64,000 nt of DNA, from positions 34,622 through 98,621 of the forward strand of contig DAHVAR010000036.1 in NCBI GenBank assembly GCA_027314515.1, given 5' to 3'. The position numbers and the translations under genes were made by a program. The notes below the pieces were generated by a model. It had not been told where the DNA came from. It ran no database searches and saw nothing but the letters and a program-made list of their open reading frames with translations. Below, piece after piece: positions 18,696 through 28,114 of this stretch; positions within the stretch are counted from its first letter, which is position 1; every line of letters begins with the position of its first letter. The stretch comes from Actinomycetota bacterium. GTDB lineage: Bacteria > Actinomycetota > Actinomycetes > Streptosporangiales > Streptosporangiaceae.

Positions 18696-19739
18696 ATGGC
18701 AGCGCAGGCAGGCACTAAGCCGAGCCCGGAGCAAGTGAGCGACGACGCCGGGCCGGAGACCGTGATATCGGTTTCAGGCCTGGTCAAGCGGTATGGCGCT
18801 GTGGAGGCGGTGCGAGGCATCGACTTCACCGTCAACCGCGGTGAGACGTTCGGCTTCCTCGGCCCCAATGGGGCCGGCAAGTCGACCACGATCAAGATCT
18901 TGTGCACGCTGGCGGATGCGACTGCGGGTACCGCGCGAGTGGCCGGCCACGACTCGGCCACTGAGCGCGATGCGGTACGCCGCAACATCGGCCTGGTGTT
19001 CCAGGACACCACGCTGGACAGTTACCTGACCGCGGAGCAGAACCTGCGGTTCCACGCCGAACTGTACGGGGTGCCGAAGGCCGCGGTGGTGCCCAGAATG
19101 CGCCAGGTCATGGACATGGTCGGGCTCTGGGACCGCAAGGACAGCCTGGTCAGCACCTACTCCGGCGGCATGCAGCGGAGGCTTGAGATAGCCAGGGGGC
19201 TGCTGCACGCGCCGCACGTGCTCTTCCTGGACGAGCCGACGGTCGGGCTCGACCCGCAGACCAGGTCGTCGATCTGGACGTACATCAACGACCTGAAGAC
19301 ACGCGAGGACATCACCATCTTCCTCACCACTCACTACATGGACGAGGCGGAGCACTGCGACCGGATCGCGATCATCGACCACGGCAAGATCGTGGCGATC
19401 GATACGCCGGAGGCGCTCAAGGCCAGCATCGGCAAGGACCGGGTGCAGATCCAGACGGCCGACGACCAGGCCGCCATCAGTGAACTCGCGGCGAAATTCG
19501 GGCTCGAGGCGGCCATGCACGAGGGCGCCGTCACATTCTCGGTCGCCTCGGGCGAGCAGTTCGTACCGCGGCTGTTCAGTGAGTTCGCCGTTCCGATCAG
19601 GTCTGTGAGCGTGTCCAGGCCGTCGCTGGACGACGTCTTCATGTCCTACACCGGGACGACGATCCGCGACGCCGAGGGCGGTGCGGGCAACGAGTTCATG
19701 CGCAATATGCACAGGATGCGGTCGGGAGGCAGGCGGTAA
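18696..19739 (+). CDS. ABC exporter ATPase (DrrA-type, daunorubicin resistance family)
   Basis: The protein has 347 residues. Walker A 'GPNGAGKST', Q-loop 'GLVFQDTTLDSYLTAEQNL', signature 'YSGGMQRRLEIARGL', Walker B 'VLFLDEPTVGLD' and H-loop 'FLTTHYMDEAEHCD' are intact. The C-terminal region (about 255-330) is the DrrA-type extension. It powers efflux with the permease that follows 2 bp downstream. ATG at 18696 was chosen because GGAGG lies 8 nt upstream; the longer in-frame extension overlaps the padR stop and is less likely. Substrate unknown. Confidence 0.92.
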   Translation: MAAQAGTKPSPEQVSDDAGPETVISVSGLVKRYGAVEAVRGIDFTVNRGETFGFLGPNGAGKSTTIKILCTLADATAGTARVAGHDSATERDAVRRNIGLVFQDTTLDSYLTAEQNLRFHAELYGVPKAAVVPRMRQVMDMVGLWDRKDSLVSTYSGGMQRRLEIARGLLHAPHVLFLDEPTVGLDPQTRSSIWTYINDLKTREDITIFLTTHYMDEAEHCDRIAIIDHGKIVAIDTPEALKASIGKDRVQIQTADDQAAISELAAKFGLEAAMHEGAVTFSVASGEQFVPRLFSEFAVPIRSVSVSRPSLDDVFMSYTGTTIRDAEGGAGNEFMRNMHRMRSGGRR

Positions 19740-19741
19740 CG

Positions 19742-20662
19742 ATGGCTATGGAGACCACTGGCCCGGTTGAGGTCAGCAGCGCCGGCACCGTCATCGACCG
19801 GATCAGGGTCTCGACGCCCGACCGGGGATTGCGGCACGACCTGCGGGCGGTCAGCATCGTGTGGCGGCGCGAGCTCATCAGGTTCCGCACCGACCGCCTG
19901 CGGGCCATTACCTCGCTGGTGCAGCCGTTCCTGTTTTTGTTCATTCTCGGCACCGGACTGTCCACGCTGGCCGGCGGCAACCTGCCGCAATCCACCACTT
20001 TCGACTTCAAGACGTTCATCTATCCAGGCGTACTTGCGATGTCTGTGCTGTTCACGGCCATCTTCTCGGCCGGGTCGATTGTCTGGGACCGGGAGTTCGG
20101 CTTCCTGCGGGAGATCCTGGTGGCTCCAGTCAGCCGCGGCGCGATAGTCGTCGGCAAGTGCCTTGGCGGTGCGACCATCGCCACCTTCCAGGGCGTGATC
20201 TTCCTCTGCCTGGCCTGGTTCGCGCACGTGCCGTACAACCCGGTGCTGATCATGAGCCTGATCGGCATGCTGCTATTGCTGTCGTTCACGCTGACCGCGT
20301 TCGGCGTGATGATGGCCGCCAGGATCAGGCAGTTCCAGGCATTCATGGCGCTGACCCAGATGCTGGTCATGCCGCTGTTCTTCCTGTCCGGCGCGCTGTA
20401 CCCGCTTACTGGCCTGCCTGCCTGGCTGACCGTGCTGACCAGGCTCGACCCGCTGACCTACGTGGTCGGCCCGATGCGGCACCTGGTCTTCAGCCATCTG
20501 AACGTCTCGGCGCAGATCTCGGCGATCCTGAACACTCACCTGGCGCCCGCCATCACCTGGGACGGCTGGGCAGTGCCGCTTTGGCTGTCACTCGGCATCG
20601 TGGCGGTCATGGGACTGGGCATGATGTCCGTGGCCATCGCCGAGTTCAGCAAGACCGAGTAA
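19742..20662 (+). CDS. ABC-2 type exporter permease (DrrB-like)
   Basis: The protein has 306 residues with a soluble N-terminus of ~55 residues and about six hydrophobic segments from residue 56 on. The ABC-2 signature region 'PLFFLSGALYPLTGLPAWL' near residue 215 is typical of DrrB-like permeases. It forms the membrane half of the exporter with the preceding ATPase. ATG at 19742 is 2 bp after that gene's stop, so the two are co-translated. The 826-bp region downstream is non-coding apart from repeats. Confidence 0.9.
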   Translation: MAMETTGPVEVSSAGTVIDRIRVSTPDRGLRHDLRAVSIVWRRELIRFRTDRLRAITSLVQPFLFLFILGTGLSTLAGGNLPQSTTFDFKTFIYPGVLAMSVLFTAIFSAGSIVWDREFGFLREILVAPVSRGAIVVGKCLGGATIATFQGVIFLCLAWFAHVPYNPVLIMSLIGMLLLLSFTLTAFGVMMAARIRQFQAFMALTQMLVMPLFFLSGALYPLTGLPAWLTVLTRLDPLTYVVGPMRHLVFSHLNVSAQISAILNTHLAPAITWDGWAVPLWLSLGIVAVMGLGMMSVAIAEFSKTE

Positions 20663-20841
20663 CTTCGGCTGCCGATCGCGGGTGAGCCCGCCGGACTCCA
20701 CGCCACGCTGGCTGGCCAGCCTGGGCCAGGTTTCATGGGTCCGGGGCAGCCCTTCACGGGTCAGTGGTGCCAGCGTGTCCGCTATATACCAACTTGTGGC
20801 GGATGGTTCCATGAAGAGCCCTGTCGTCAGGGTTGGCGGTC

Positions 20842-21210
20842 CTGCGAGCGTGGGTGAAGGACGCCGGAACCGTCCGGGCATGGAGCGGCTGGGGGTTGTG
20901 GGTGCACTGCGAGCGTGGGTGAAGGACGCCGGAAACGTCCGGGCATGGAGCGGCTGGGGGTTGTGGGTGCGCTGCGAGCCTGGGTGAAGGACGCCGGAAC
21001 CGTCCGGGCATGGAGCGGCTGGGGGTTGTGGGTGCACTGCGAGCGTCGGTGAAGGACGCCGGAACCGTCCGGGCATGGAGCGGCTGGGGGTTGTGGGTGC
21101 ACTGCGAGCCTGGGTGAAGGACGCCGGAAACGTCCGGGCATGGAGCGGCTCGGGGTTGTGGGTGCACTGCGAGCCTGGGTGAAGGACGCCGGAAACGTCC
21201 GAACATAGAG
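20842..21210. repeat. 65-bp tandem repeat array (five full copies and a partial sixth)
   Basis: Units begin at 20842, 20907, 20972, 21037, 21102 and 21167, an exact 65-bp period. The last unit breaks off after about 40 bp. Copies differ by only a few bases (for example aaccgtcc or aaacgtcc; gcgtgggt, gcctgggt or gcgtcggt). Each unit can form a small hairpin, GGACG-(7 nt)-CGTCC, and the variable base lies in its loop. Because 65 is not a multiple of three, all three minus-strand frames are open, but the array is not coding. It sits between the exporter genes and a DUF3099 gene. Confidence 0.93.
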
Positions 21211-21250
21211 CGACGCCGGGTGGCTACGGGGGCAAACCACCCGGCGTCGC
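21210..21250. terminator. 14-bp perfect hairpin at the end of the repeat array
   Basis: GCGACGCCGGGTGG (21210-21223) pairs with CCACCCGGCGTCGC (21237-21250) around a 13-nt loop. No T-run follows, so terminator function is inferred from position between convergent transcripts (exporter on plus, DUF3099 on minus). Confidence 0.6.
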
Positions 21251-21488
21251 GTTCATCGGCGCTCCGACGGGGGCCCGGAACGCCGGCAGTTGGTGCCCCA
21301 GCGGGGGACCAGAGCACCGCTACGAATGTTACACCGAAGATGCCCCTAGTGCGTCAAGACCGGATTAGAGGTAATCTCGCCATCCCGGCCGACTCGTACT
21401 ATGGTCCTACTTTGGCACCATCGTGACTAGCTGGTCAGACGAAATGCCGGGACGCTCCCGGATGCATCCTGTTCTGCCCAGTTCGCGG

Positions 21489-21836
21489 CTAGTTACTGGG
21501 CGGCACCTGCTGGCTGTCCGGCCGAGTCGGCGGCCGGTAGATCGCCGGGCTGTTCGGCTCGTACTGCCGGAAGGTCCTGTTTACCGTCGGCTCCCGTCCG
21601 CCGTTGGCGAGCACCACGGCGAAATAAGGGATGACCAGCGCGCCGACGGCGGGAATGGCGGTCAGCCAGCCTAGGTGATTGACGAACATCAGGATGGCGG
21701 CGATGAAGCAGGCCGTACGGATGCCCATCATGATCAGGTAGCGGCGCTCGCGGTGAGCGATGTCCGCAGACAGACCGGGACGAGCCTGGGTGACCAGGTG
21801 CGCCTCGTCGCGACGGGGTCCTAGGGTTGACTTCAC
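21489..21836 (-). CDS. DUF3099 membrane protein
   Basis: The protein has 115 residues. Two hydrophobic segments near residues 38-56 and 58-77, with 'RERRYLIMMGIRTACFIAAI' before the first, match DUF3099, an actinobacterial family of unknown function. The tail is Arg/Pro/Asn-rich. GTG start at 21836 has GGAGG only one base upstream, so the exact start is uncertain. It is divergent from the dodecin gene (294 bp apart, with no gene seen between). Confidence 0.8.
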   Translation of the reverse strand: MKSTLGPRRDEAHLVTQARPGLSADIAHRERRYLIMMGIRTACFIAAILMFVNHLGWLTAIPAVGALVIPYFAVVLANGGREPTVNRTFRQYEPNSPAIYRPPTRPDSQQVPPSN

Positions 21837-22130
21837 ACCTCCACGTTATTCCGGAGCCGGGTACTCCGCCAGGCTGGGTGCTTCAGGACGGCTGCGTTAC
21901 CGCGAAAGTCCACCGGGCGCACGGGCCGCTGGCGGCTCATCGTGGCCGCGGTCCAGCTGATTTTCGCGCCGTGGGGTGCCTGCTGACCGACGCGGTCGGG
22001 AATCCTGCACCACTGGTGGCGATCTGGGTAGTACTACTGGCTGTCTAAGGGCTGGCCGCCTTCCGGCTGCGGCGGCGCTAGCCCAGCGTGCGGAAGTCCG
22101 GCCGCAGCCGCGCACCTGGAGGACAGCAGC

Positions 22131-22343
22131 ATGACCGAGCGCACCTACCGTGTCACCGAGATCGTCGGAACCTCGCCGGACGGCATCGAGCCGGCGATCA
22201 AAGGGGCCCTCCACCGGGCTGCCCAGACGCTACGCCACCTCGACTGGTTCGAGGTAACGCAGGTCCGCGGGCAGATCGTGGACGGCGAGGTAGCGCACTA
22301 TCAGGTCGGCCTGAAGGTCGGCTTCCGCCTCGAAGACGCCTAG
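22131..22343 (+). CDS. Dodecin family flavin-binding protein
   Basis: The protein has 70 residues with the dodecin fold sequence 'YRVTEIVGTSPDGIEPAIKG' and 'LDWFEVTQVRGQIVDGEVAH'. Dodecins form hollow dodecamers that store riboflavin or FMN/FAD, or coenzyme A. The Trp in 'LDWFEV' is the residue that stacks on the flavin. GGAGG lies 7-8 nt before the ATG. A hairpin follows the gene. Confidence 0.92.
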   Translation: MTERTYRVTEIVGTSPDGIEPAIKGALHRAAQTLRHLDWFEVTQVRGQIVDGEVAHYQVGLKVGFRLEDA

Positions 22344-22408
22344 CCAGTTTGCGCCGATCTGAGCGATTTATCGCGTCAGCTCCTTGATCCATAGGCCGAT
22401 GATCTTGA

Positions 22409-22456
22409 ATGGATGTGAATGTACTGCGGCTATAGCAGCAGCGGATTCACATCCAT
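22409..22456. terminator. 12-bp hairpin between dodecin and tldE
   Basis: ATGGATGTGAAT (22409-22420) pairs perfectly with ATTCACATCCAT (22445-22456). The loop holds a smaller CTGC/GCAG pair. It lies between the convergent dodecin and tldE genes and is unusually AT-rich for this DNA. Terminator or a protein site. Confidence 0.5.
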
Positions 22457-22512
22457 GCTGGCCGACTCGTCGGATCGCCCGGTTCGGGCTGGCTCCGCGG
22501 TCTGTGGAACGC

Positions 22513-23976
22513 TCAGCTGGCCTGGCTCACCGACGACATGTTGAAGCCCTCCACCCGGACCGGCGGCATGGCCGCTCGGGTGAAGTAATCACTCCACTCG
22601 CGGGGCAGAGTCGGCACGGTGGCGCCGGCCTCGGTAATCCGGCTGAGCATGCCGACCGGGCTCTCGTTGAACCGGAAGTTGTTCACTGCTCCGGTCACCT
22701 CGCCGTTCTCGACCAGGTAAACACCGTCCCTGGTCAGTCCGGTGAGCAGCAGCGTCTGGGGATCAACCTCGCGGATGTACCAGAGGCAGGTCAGCAGCAG
22801 GCCGCGACTGGTCCGGCTGACCAGGTCGGCCATCGAGCCGGTCGTGCCGGGAGCGGTCATGATCAGGTTGTCGATCGCCGGGGTCACCGGGAGCCCGGAC
22901 AGGTGCGCGGTGTGCCGGGTCTGGGTCAGCGCGGCCAGCCGGCCGTCGGCGATCCAGTCGGTGCCTGCTCGCGGCAGCCCATTGTCGAACACCGACGTTT
23001 CCCGGCTGGACGCATGCGCGATCACGAACGGCGCGCACTGCAAGCCCGCCGCCGCCGGGTCACTGCGCAGCGCGAGCGGCAGACTTGCCATCCGCTCACC
23101 GACCCTGGTGCCGCCGCCTGGCTTGCTGAACACCGTCCGCCCGTCCAGCGCGTCCTTAGCACCCGCCGACCAGTACATATAGATCATCAGGTCAGCAAGC
23201 GCGGTGGGCGGCAGCAGCGTCTCGTACCGGCCGGCCGGCAGTTCGACCGACCGTTCTGCCCAGTGGATGCGCTCGGCCAGGCCCGCCTCGAGCGCGGCGA
23301 CGTCGACGTCGGCGAAGTCGGCGGTGCCGAGTCCGGCCCAGGCGGAAGAGGCCAGATCGGCCGACTTCGCGTTGAGTTCGAGCCGCCCGGTCGGCTGATC
23401 GTGGCGCAGCCGCAGGCCGCCGGAGGTCCCGAGATAGGTCGAGGTCAGCTGGTGCTCGGCAAAGCCGTACAGCTTCCGGCCGCCGGCGGCGGCCACCTCG
23501 AAAGCGCCACCGAGGTCGCGGGCGAAGGCGGCGAACACCCCGATTTCGGTGGCTGCGGGCGGGGAGTCCCAGGCGGCCGCCCGCGGGCCCGCCGCATCGG
23601 GCCTGACCAGCGGCTGAGCGTCCTCGGCGGGCGAGGCATCCGCGGCCGCGTGCTCAGCTTCGGCGACGAGATCGGCGATCTGGTCCTCCCGCAGGCCCGC
23701 CCTGGACACCACGCCCACCCTGGCCCCGTCGCCGCTGCGGCTGATGGCGATAACGGTGAGCTGCCGGGAGCGGGATACCCCGTTAGTGGTCAGCGAGTTA
23801 CCTGCCCAGCGCAGGTTGGCCGAGGAGCTCTCATCCGCGATGACGATGCACTCCTCGCACGTCGCCGCCGCCAGGGCTCGCTCGACCGCGGTCTGCGGCG
23901 CCAGCGCCGAAGCGGGCTGGCCTGGCTGGACCTGGCCTGGCTGGACCTGAGCTCGCTGGACCTGGCCGCTACTCAT
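22513..23976 (-). CDS. tldE: TldE/PmbA-family metalloprotease subunit
   Basis: The protein has 487 residues. It is the TldE partner of TldD: it lacks the HExxxH site but keeps the barrel core and the C-terminal 'FRFNESPVGMLSRITEAGAT'. TldD/TldE degrade unfolded peptides and mature some modified peptides. ATG at 23976 overlaps the tldD stop by four bases (ATGA), so the two are coupled. The first ~25 residues carry a Val-Gln-Pro-Gly-Gln repeat made by a 15-bp tandem repeat, unusual for this family. Confidence 0.9.
   Translation of the reverse strand: MSSGQVQRAQVQPGQVQPGQPASALAPQTAVERALAAATCEECIVIADESSSANLRWAGNSLTTNGVSRSRQLTVIAISRSGDGARVGVVSRAGLREDQIADLVAEAEHAAADASPAEDAQPLVRPDAAGPRAAAWDSPPAATEIGVFAAFARDLGGAFEVAAAGGRKLYGFAEHQLTSTYLGTSGGLRLRHDQPTGRLELNAKSADLASSAWAGLGTADFADVDVAALEAGLAERIHWAERSVELPAGRYETLLPPTALADLMIYMYWSAGAKDALDGRTVFSKPGGGTRVGERMASLPLALRSDPAAAGLQCAPFVIAHASSRETSVFDNGLPRAGTDWIADGRLAALTQTRHTAHLSGLPVTPAIDNLIMTAPGTTGSMADLVSRTSRGLLLTCLWYIREVDPQTLLLTGLTRDGVYLVENGEVTGAVNNFRFNESPVGMLSRITEAGATVPTLPREWSDYFTRAAMPPVRVEGFNMSSVSQAS
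23917..23961 (-). repeat. 15-bp tandem repeat at the 5' end of tldE
   Basis: Three 15-bp copies of ctggcctggctggac (plus strand; the third is diverged), in frame with tldE, encoding V-Q-P-G-Q repeats in its N-terminal tail. Confidence 0.85.
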
Positions 23977-25490
23977 GCGCCGGCCTCCTCGACCGTGTTG
24001 AGAATCCGGATGCCGCGCATGACTACCGCCGGGCAGCCGTGGCTGACCGGCGCGACCTGGCCGGGCTGGCCCTTGCCGCAGTTGAATGCGCCGCCGAGCA
24101 CATAGGTCTGCGGCCCGCCGACGGCGTCCATCGCGTTCCAGAAGTCCGTGGTCGTCGCCTGGTAGGCCACATCCCGGAGCTGGCCAGCCAGCTGGCCGTT
24201 CTTGATCCGGAAGAACCGCTGGCCGGTGAACTGGAAGTTGTACCGCTGCATGTCGATCGACCAGCTCTTGTCGCCGACTATGTAGATGCCGTCCGTGACG
24301 CCTGCGATGAGCTCGCTGGTGGACGGCCCGTCCGGAGCTGGCTGCAGGGATATGTTGGCCATCCGCTGGATCGGCATGTGGCCGGGGGAGTCGGCGAACG
24401 CGCAGCCGTTGGACCGGCCGAGCCCGGTCAGCCTGGCGATCCGGCGGTCGAGCTGATAGCCGGTCAGCACGCCGCCGGAGATCAGGTCCCACGACTGCCC
24501 GGCCACGCCCTCGTCGTCGTAGCCGATGGTGGCGAGGCCATGCTCTGCCGTGCGGTCCCCGGTGACGTGCATGATCGGCGAGCCGTACTGCAGGACGCCG
24601 AGCTTGTCGAAGGTGGCGAACGAGGTGCCGGCGTATGCCGCCTCGTATCCCAGGGCACGGTCGAGCTCGGTCGCGTGCCCGACCGACTCGTGAATGGTCA
24701 GGAACAAGTTAGATGGGTCGATGACCAGGTCATAACGGCCGGCCTGGACGGACGGCGCAGCCAGCTTCGCGGCCAGCAGTTCGGGTATCTCGGCCAATTC
24801 GGCGTCGAAGTCCCAGCCGGTGCCGGTCAGGTACTCATAACCCCGCCCGGCCGGCGGCGCGAGCGTCCGCATGGTGTCGAAGCGGCCGCCGGCGCCGACG
24901 GCCACCGCGGTCAGCTGCGGGTGCACCCTGACGCGCTGCTGCAGCGCGGTAGTGGCGCCGTCGGCGTAGAACTTGCACTCCTTGACCTGCAGCAGCGAGG
25001 CGTCGACGTGGCTGACCCCGGCCGCCCCGAGCAGCCGCGCAGTCCAGTCGGCCAGCAGCGCGATCTTGTCGCTGACGCTGACCCCGAACGGGTCGACCTG
25101 GTAGGCCGACAGCCACCTCACCTCGCCGTGGGCCGGCTCGTCGGCCAGCTCGATTGGCTCGGTGTTGATTGCCGCGGCTACCGTGGCCACATCGACAGCC
25201 TCGGCGGCCGCGCGGGCGGCCGCCTCGGTCGTCAGGTCGACCGCTGAGGCGAAGCCCCACGTGCCGTCGACGATGACGCGGACCGCCAGGCCCAGGTCGT
25301 CGGAGTCGAACTGCGTTTCCAGGTTGCCGTCGGACAAGCCGATCTGCTGGCCCCTGATCCGCTCGGCCCGGAAGTCGGCATGCGACGCGCCCAGTTTCCT
25401 GGCCGTTGCCAGCGCGGCATCGGCCAGCTCGGCCAGCGGGTACGCGGTGAACTCCGGGTCTATCTGACCGGCTGCCTGGCTATGTTCCAC
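23973..25490 (-). CDS. tldD: TldD-family metalloprotease catalytic subunit
   Basis: The protein has 505 residues. The catalytic HESVGH sequence begins at about H267 and matches the HExxxH site of TldD; the conserved Cys in 'HGCPAVVMRGIRI' near the C-terminus also fits. With TldE it forms a heterodimeric peptidase. GTG at 25490 has TAGGTT 8 nt upstream and no ribosome site, so it looks leaderless. tldE follows with an ATGA overlap. Confidence 0.93.
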   Translation of the reverse strand: MEHSQAAGQIDPEFTAYPLAELADAALATARKLGASHADFRAERIRGQQIGLSDGNLETQFDSDDLGLAVRVIVDGTWGFASAVDLTTEAAARAAAEAVDVATVAAAINTEPIELADEPAHGEVRWLSAYQVDPFGVSVSDKIALLADWTARLLGAAGVSHVDASLLQVKECKFYADGATTALQQRVRVHPQLTAVAVGAGGRFDTMRTLAPPAGRGYEYLTGTGWDFDAELAEIPELLAAKLAAPSVQAGRYDLVIDPSNLFLTIHESVGHATELDRALGYEAAYAGTSFATFDKLGVLQYGSPIMHVTGDRTAEHGLATIGYDDEGVAGQSWDLISGGVLTGYQLDRRIARLTGLGRSNGCAFADSPGHMPIQRMANISLQPAPDGPSTSELIAGVTDGIYIVGDKSWSIDMQRYNFQFTGQRFFRIKNGQLAGQLRDVAYQATTTDFWNAMDAVGGPQTYVLGGAFNCGKGQPGQVAPVSHGCPAVVMRGIRILNTVEEAGA

Positions 25491-25498
25491 GACTGGTC

Positions 25499-25504
25499 AA
25501 CCTA
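25499..25504 (-). promoter_or_regulatory. Candidate -10 box of tldD (leaderless)
   Basis: TAGGTT on the minus strand, 8 nt before the GTG at 25490. Confidence 0.4.
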
Positions 25505-25581
25505 TCCCGGGCTGCGGCGCCGGCGCCTGACCGGTACGCTCGCTCGCGACCGTGTCCGCGCGGCCCGCCCGGTTCGCCTGA

Positions 25582-26346
<765 letters not shown>

Positions 26347-26379
26347 CCGCCCGTTCCCGGTACAGCGGAGGTAACAACC

Positions 26380-27144
26380 ATGGGCATCCTGGACGGAAAG
26401 CGGATCCTGGTGACCGGGGTCCTGACTGACGCGTCGATCGCGTTCCACGTGGCGCGCATCGCCCAGGCCGAGGGCGCGCGGATCGTGCTGACCGGCTTCG
26501 GGCGGCTCAGCCTGGTGGAACGGATCGCCAGACGGCTGCCGGAGCCGCCGCCGGTGCTCGAGCTCGACGTGACGAACTCCGACCAGCTGGCGTCGCTCGC
26601 CGAGCGGGTAGCCGGGCACCTGGACGGACTCGACGGCGTGGTGCACGGCATCGGGAACGCGCCGGCCAGCGCGCTCGGCGGCAATTTCCTGCACACGCCA
26701 TGGCCGGACGTGGCTGCCGCGGTCCAGGTCTCCGCTTATTCGCTGAAGGCGCTGGCGATGGCCGCGCTGCCGTTGCTGCAACCGGGCAGCGCGATCGTCG
26801 GGATGGACTTCGACGCGAGCGTCGCCTGGCCGGCCTACGACTGGATGGGCGTGGCCAAGGCCGCGCTGGAGTCGACTGCCCGTTACCTGGCGCGTGACCT
26901 CGGACCGCGGGGCATCCGGGTCAACCTGATGTCGGCCGGGCCGATCAAGACGATGGCGGCTCGCAGCATTCCGGGCTTCGAGGTGTTCGAGGGCGTGTGG
27001 TCGCAGCGCGCTCCGCTCGGCTGGGATCTCGCCAATGCCGAGCCGGCCGCGCGTGGTTGCGTCGCGCTGCTGTCGGACTGGTTCCCGGCGACGACCGGGG
27101 AGATCGTCCACGTCGACGGCGGCGCGCACGCGATGGGCGTGTGA
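26380..27144 (+). CDS. inhA: Enoyl-ACP reductase (NADH), FabI/InhA type
   Basis: The protein has 254 residues. It reduces enoyl-ACP with NADH in the last step of fatty-acid elongation. The divergent cofactor loop 'ILVTGVLTDASIAFHVARIA' and the catalytic pair Y153 and K160 (Y-x6-K in 'YDWMGVAKA') mark the FabI/InhA group rather than FabG. GGAGG sits before the ATG. It is paired with fabG in an operon. It would be the target of triclosan-like inhibitors by family analogy. Confidence 0.93.
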   Translation: MGILDGKRILVTGVLTDASIAFHVARIAQAEGARIVLTGFGRLSLVERIARRLPEPPPVLELDVTNSDQLASLAERVAGHLDGLDGVVHGIGNAPASALGGNFLHTPWPDVAAAVQVSAYSLKALAMAALPLLQPGSAIVGMDFDASVAWPAYDWMGVAKAALESTARYLARDLGPRGIRVNLMSAGPIKTMAARSIPGFEVFEGVWSQRAPLGWDLANAEPAARGCVALLSDWFPATTGEIVHVDGGAHAMGV

Positions 27145-27253
27145 GCAAAGCCGTTACTGCCGGGAACGGGCCGGGCAGCGCTGGCAGCGGCCGGACCGCG
27201 CGCGGCCGGCAACCCAGGCGGCAGGCGAGCTTGTGGCCCGGTGCGGCGAGTCC

Positions 27254-27259
27254 GATAAT
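27254..27259 (+). promoter_or_regulatory. Candidate -10 box of the FHA protein gene (leaderless)
   Basis: GATAAT, 6 nt before the GTG at 27266, with no Shine-Dalgarno sequence between. Confidence 0.4.
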
Positions 27260-27265
27260 CCAGGT

Positions 27266-27919
27266 GTGGCAGCCGACGACATCGGCCCTGGCAGCGCGGC
27301 ACGCGTCCGGGTGTCCGACGCTGACCGGGATCGGGCGCTCGCTGAGTTGCGTGACGGCTTCGCCGAGGGCCGGCTCACGCGGGAGACCTTCGCGCACCGG
27401 ATCGACGCGGTGTTGCGCGCGCGACTGAGCGATGACCTGTATCGGCTGGTCGCGGACCTGCCCGGGCCGCAGCGGCGGGGCGGCGCGGCAGCAGACGGCG
27501 CGGCGGCAGCAGACGGCGCGGCAGCAGCAAACGGCGCGGCAGCAGGCTCTGCGGCACCGCGTCCCGGCGTGATGACCCGGCTGGACATCGCCGCCCGGCG
27601 GACTCGCCGCCGCGCCGCGCATGCCGTCGACCGCTGGCTGCGCGGGTGGCCGCCGGTACTGACCCTGCCCGCGGGCGCGCAGTCCCGCTTCACCATCGGC
27701 AGGGAGCCTGCCTGCGACATGACGCTGGCGGACGGCACAGTTTCCCGCTGGCATGCCAGCCTGCAACGCAGCGCTGGCGGCTGGCTGCTTGCCGACCTCG
27801 GTTCCACGAACGGGACCCGGCTGAACGGCTGGCGGGTGAATCACCCCACCCGGGTCCAGCCCGGTGACATGGTGTCGTTCGGCGGAATGACGTTCGTGCT
27901 CGGCGACCGGCGGGGCTAG
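27266..27919 (+). CDS. DUF1707 and FHA domain protein
   Basis: The protein has 217 residues. DUF1707 covers about residues 12-65 ('RVSDADRDRALAELRDGFAE ... THEAHRI-like AHRIDAVLRAR'). A Gly/Ala/Asp/Asn repeat linker follows. The FHA domain fills the C-terminal ~95 residues: 'FTIGREPACDMTLADGTVSR', 'HASLQRSAGGWLLADLGSTN' and 'GTRLNGWRV'. FHA domains bind phosphothreonine, so the protein probably reads a Ser/Thr kinase signal. GTG at 27266 fits a leaderless box. Partner kinase not seen in the window. Confidence 0.85.
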   Translation: MAADDIGPGSAARVRVSDADRDRALAELRDGFAEGRLTRETFAHRIDAVLRARLSDDLYRLVADLPGPQRRGGAAADGAAAADGAAAANGAAAGSAAPRPGVMTRLDIAARRTRRRAAHAVDRWLRGWPPVLTLPAGAQSRFTIGREPACDMTLADGTVSRWHASLQRSAGGWLLADLGSTNGTRLNGWRVNHPTRVQPGDMVSFGGMTFVLGDRRG

Positions 27920-27967
27920 CCGCGCTGCAGTCGCCGGGCGCCGCACAGCGGCGGACGCCGGCCTGGC

Positions 27968-27973
27968 TAGAGT
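27968..27973 (+). promoter_or_regulatory. Candidate -10 box before the phosphatase operon
   Basis: TAGAGT, 6 nt before the ATG at 27980 of a small upstream frame. Transcription would start at or near 27980. Confidence 0.4.
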
Positions 27974-27979
27974 CGGACT

Positions 27980-28114
27980 ATGGTGTGTCCTTCGAGCCGG
28001 CCCGGTCTTGGGCGGGAGAGTCTTTGGCGGGGCGGTGCGGTCCGCCGGGCCGGCCGGAGCGCCCGGCGCCTGGTGCGGGAGCCGAGTGCTGGTAGGGCGG
28101 AGGCACCACCGTGA
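27980..28114 (+). CDS. Possible 44-residue upstream ORF
   Basis: An ATG 6 nt after a TAGAGT box opens a 44-codon frame whose TGA overlaps the phosphatase start (GTGA, 28111-28114). The product would be Arg/Gly/Ala/Ser-rich without a recognisable domain. The next gene also has its own GGAGG site, so this may be a leader peptide or a chance frame. No function is claimed. Confidence 0.3.
   Translation: MVCPSSRPGLGRESLWRGGAVRRAGRSARRLVREPSAGRAEAPP

Noticed and set aside
20842..21210. CRISPR array
   Set aside because: Units are contiguous 65-bp copies without unique spacers, and no cas gene is in the window.
20588..21317. Long minus-strand proteins with THNPQPLHAR-like repeats
   Set aside because: The 65-bp unit keeps all three minus frames open, so the same peptide appears in each frame; this is an effect of the repeat, not a gene.
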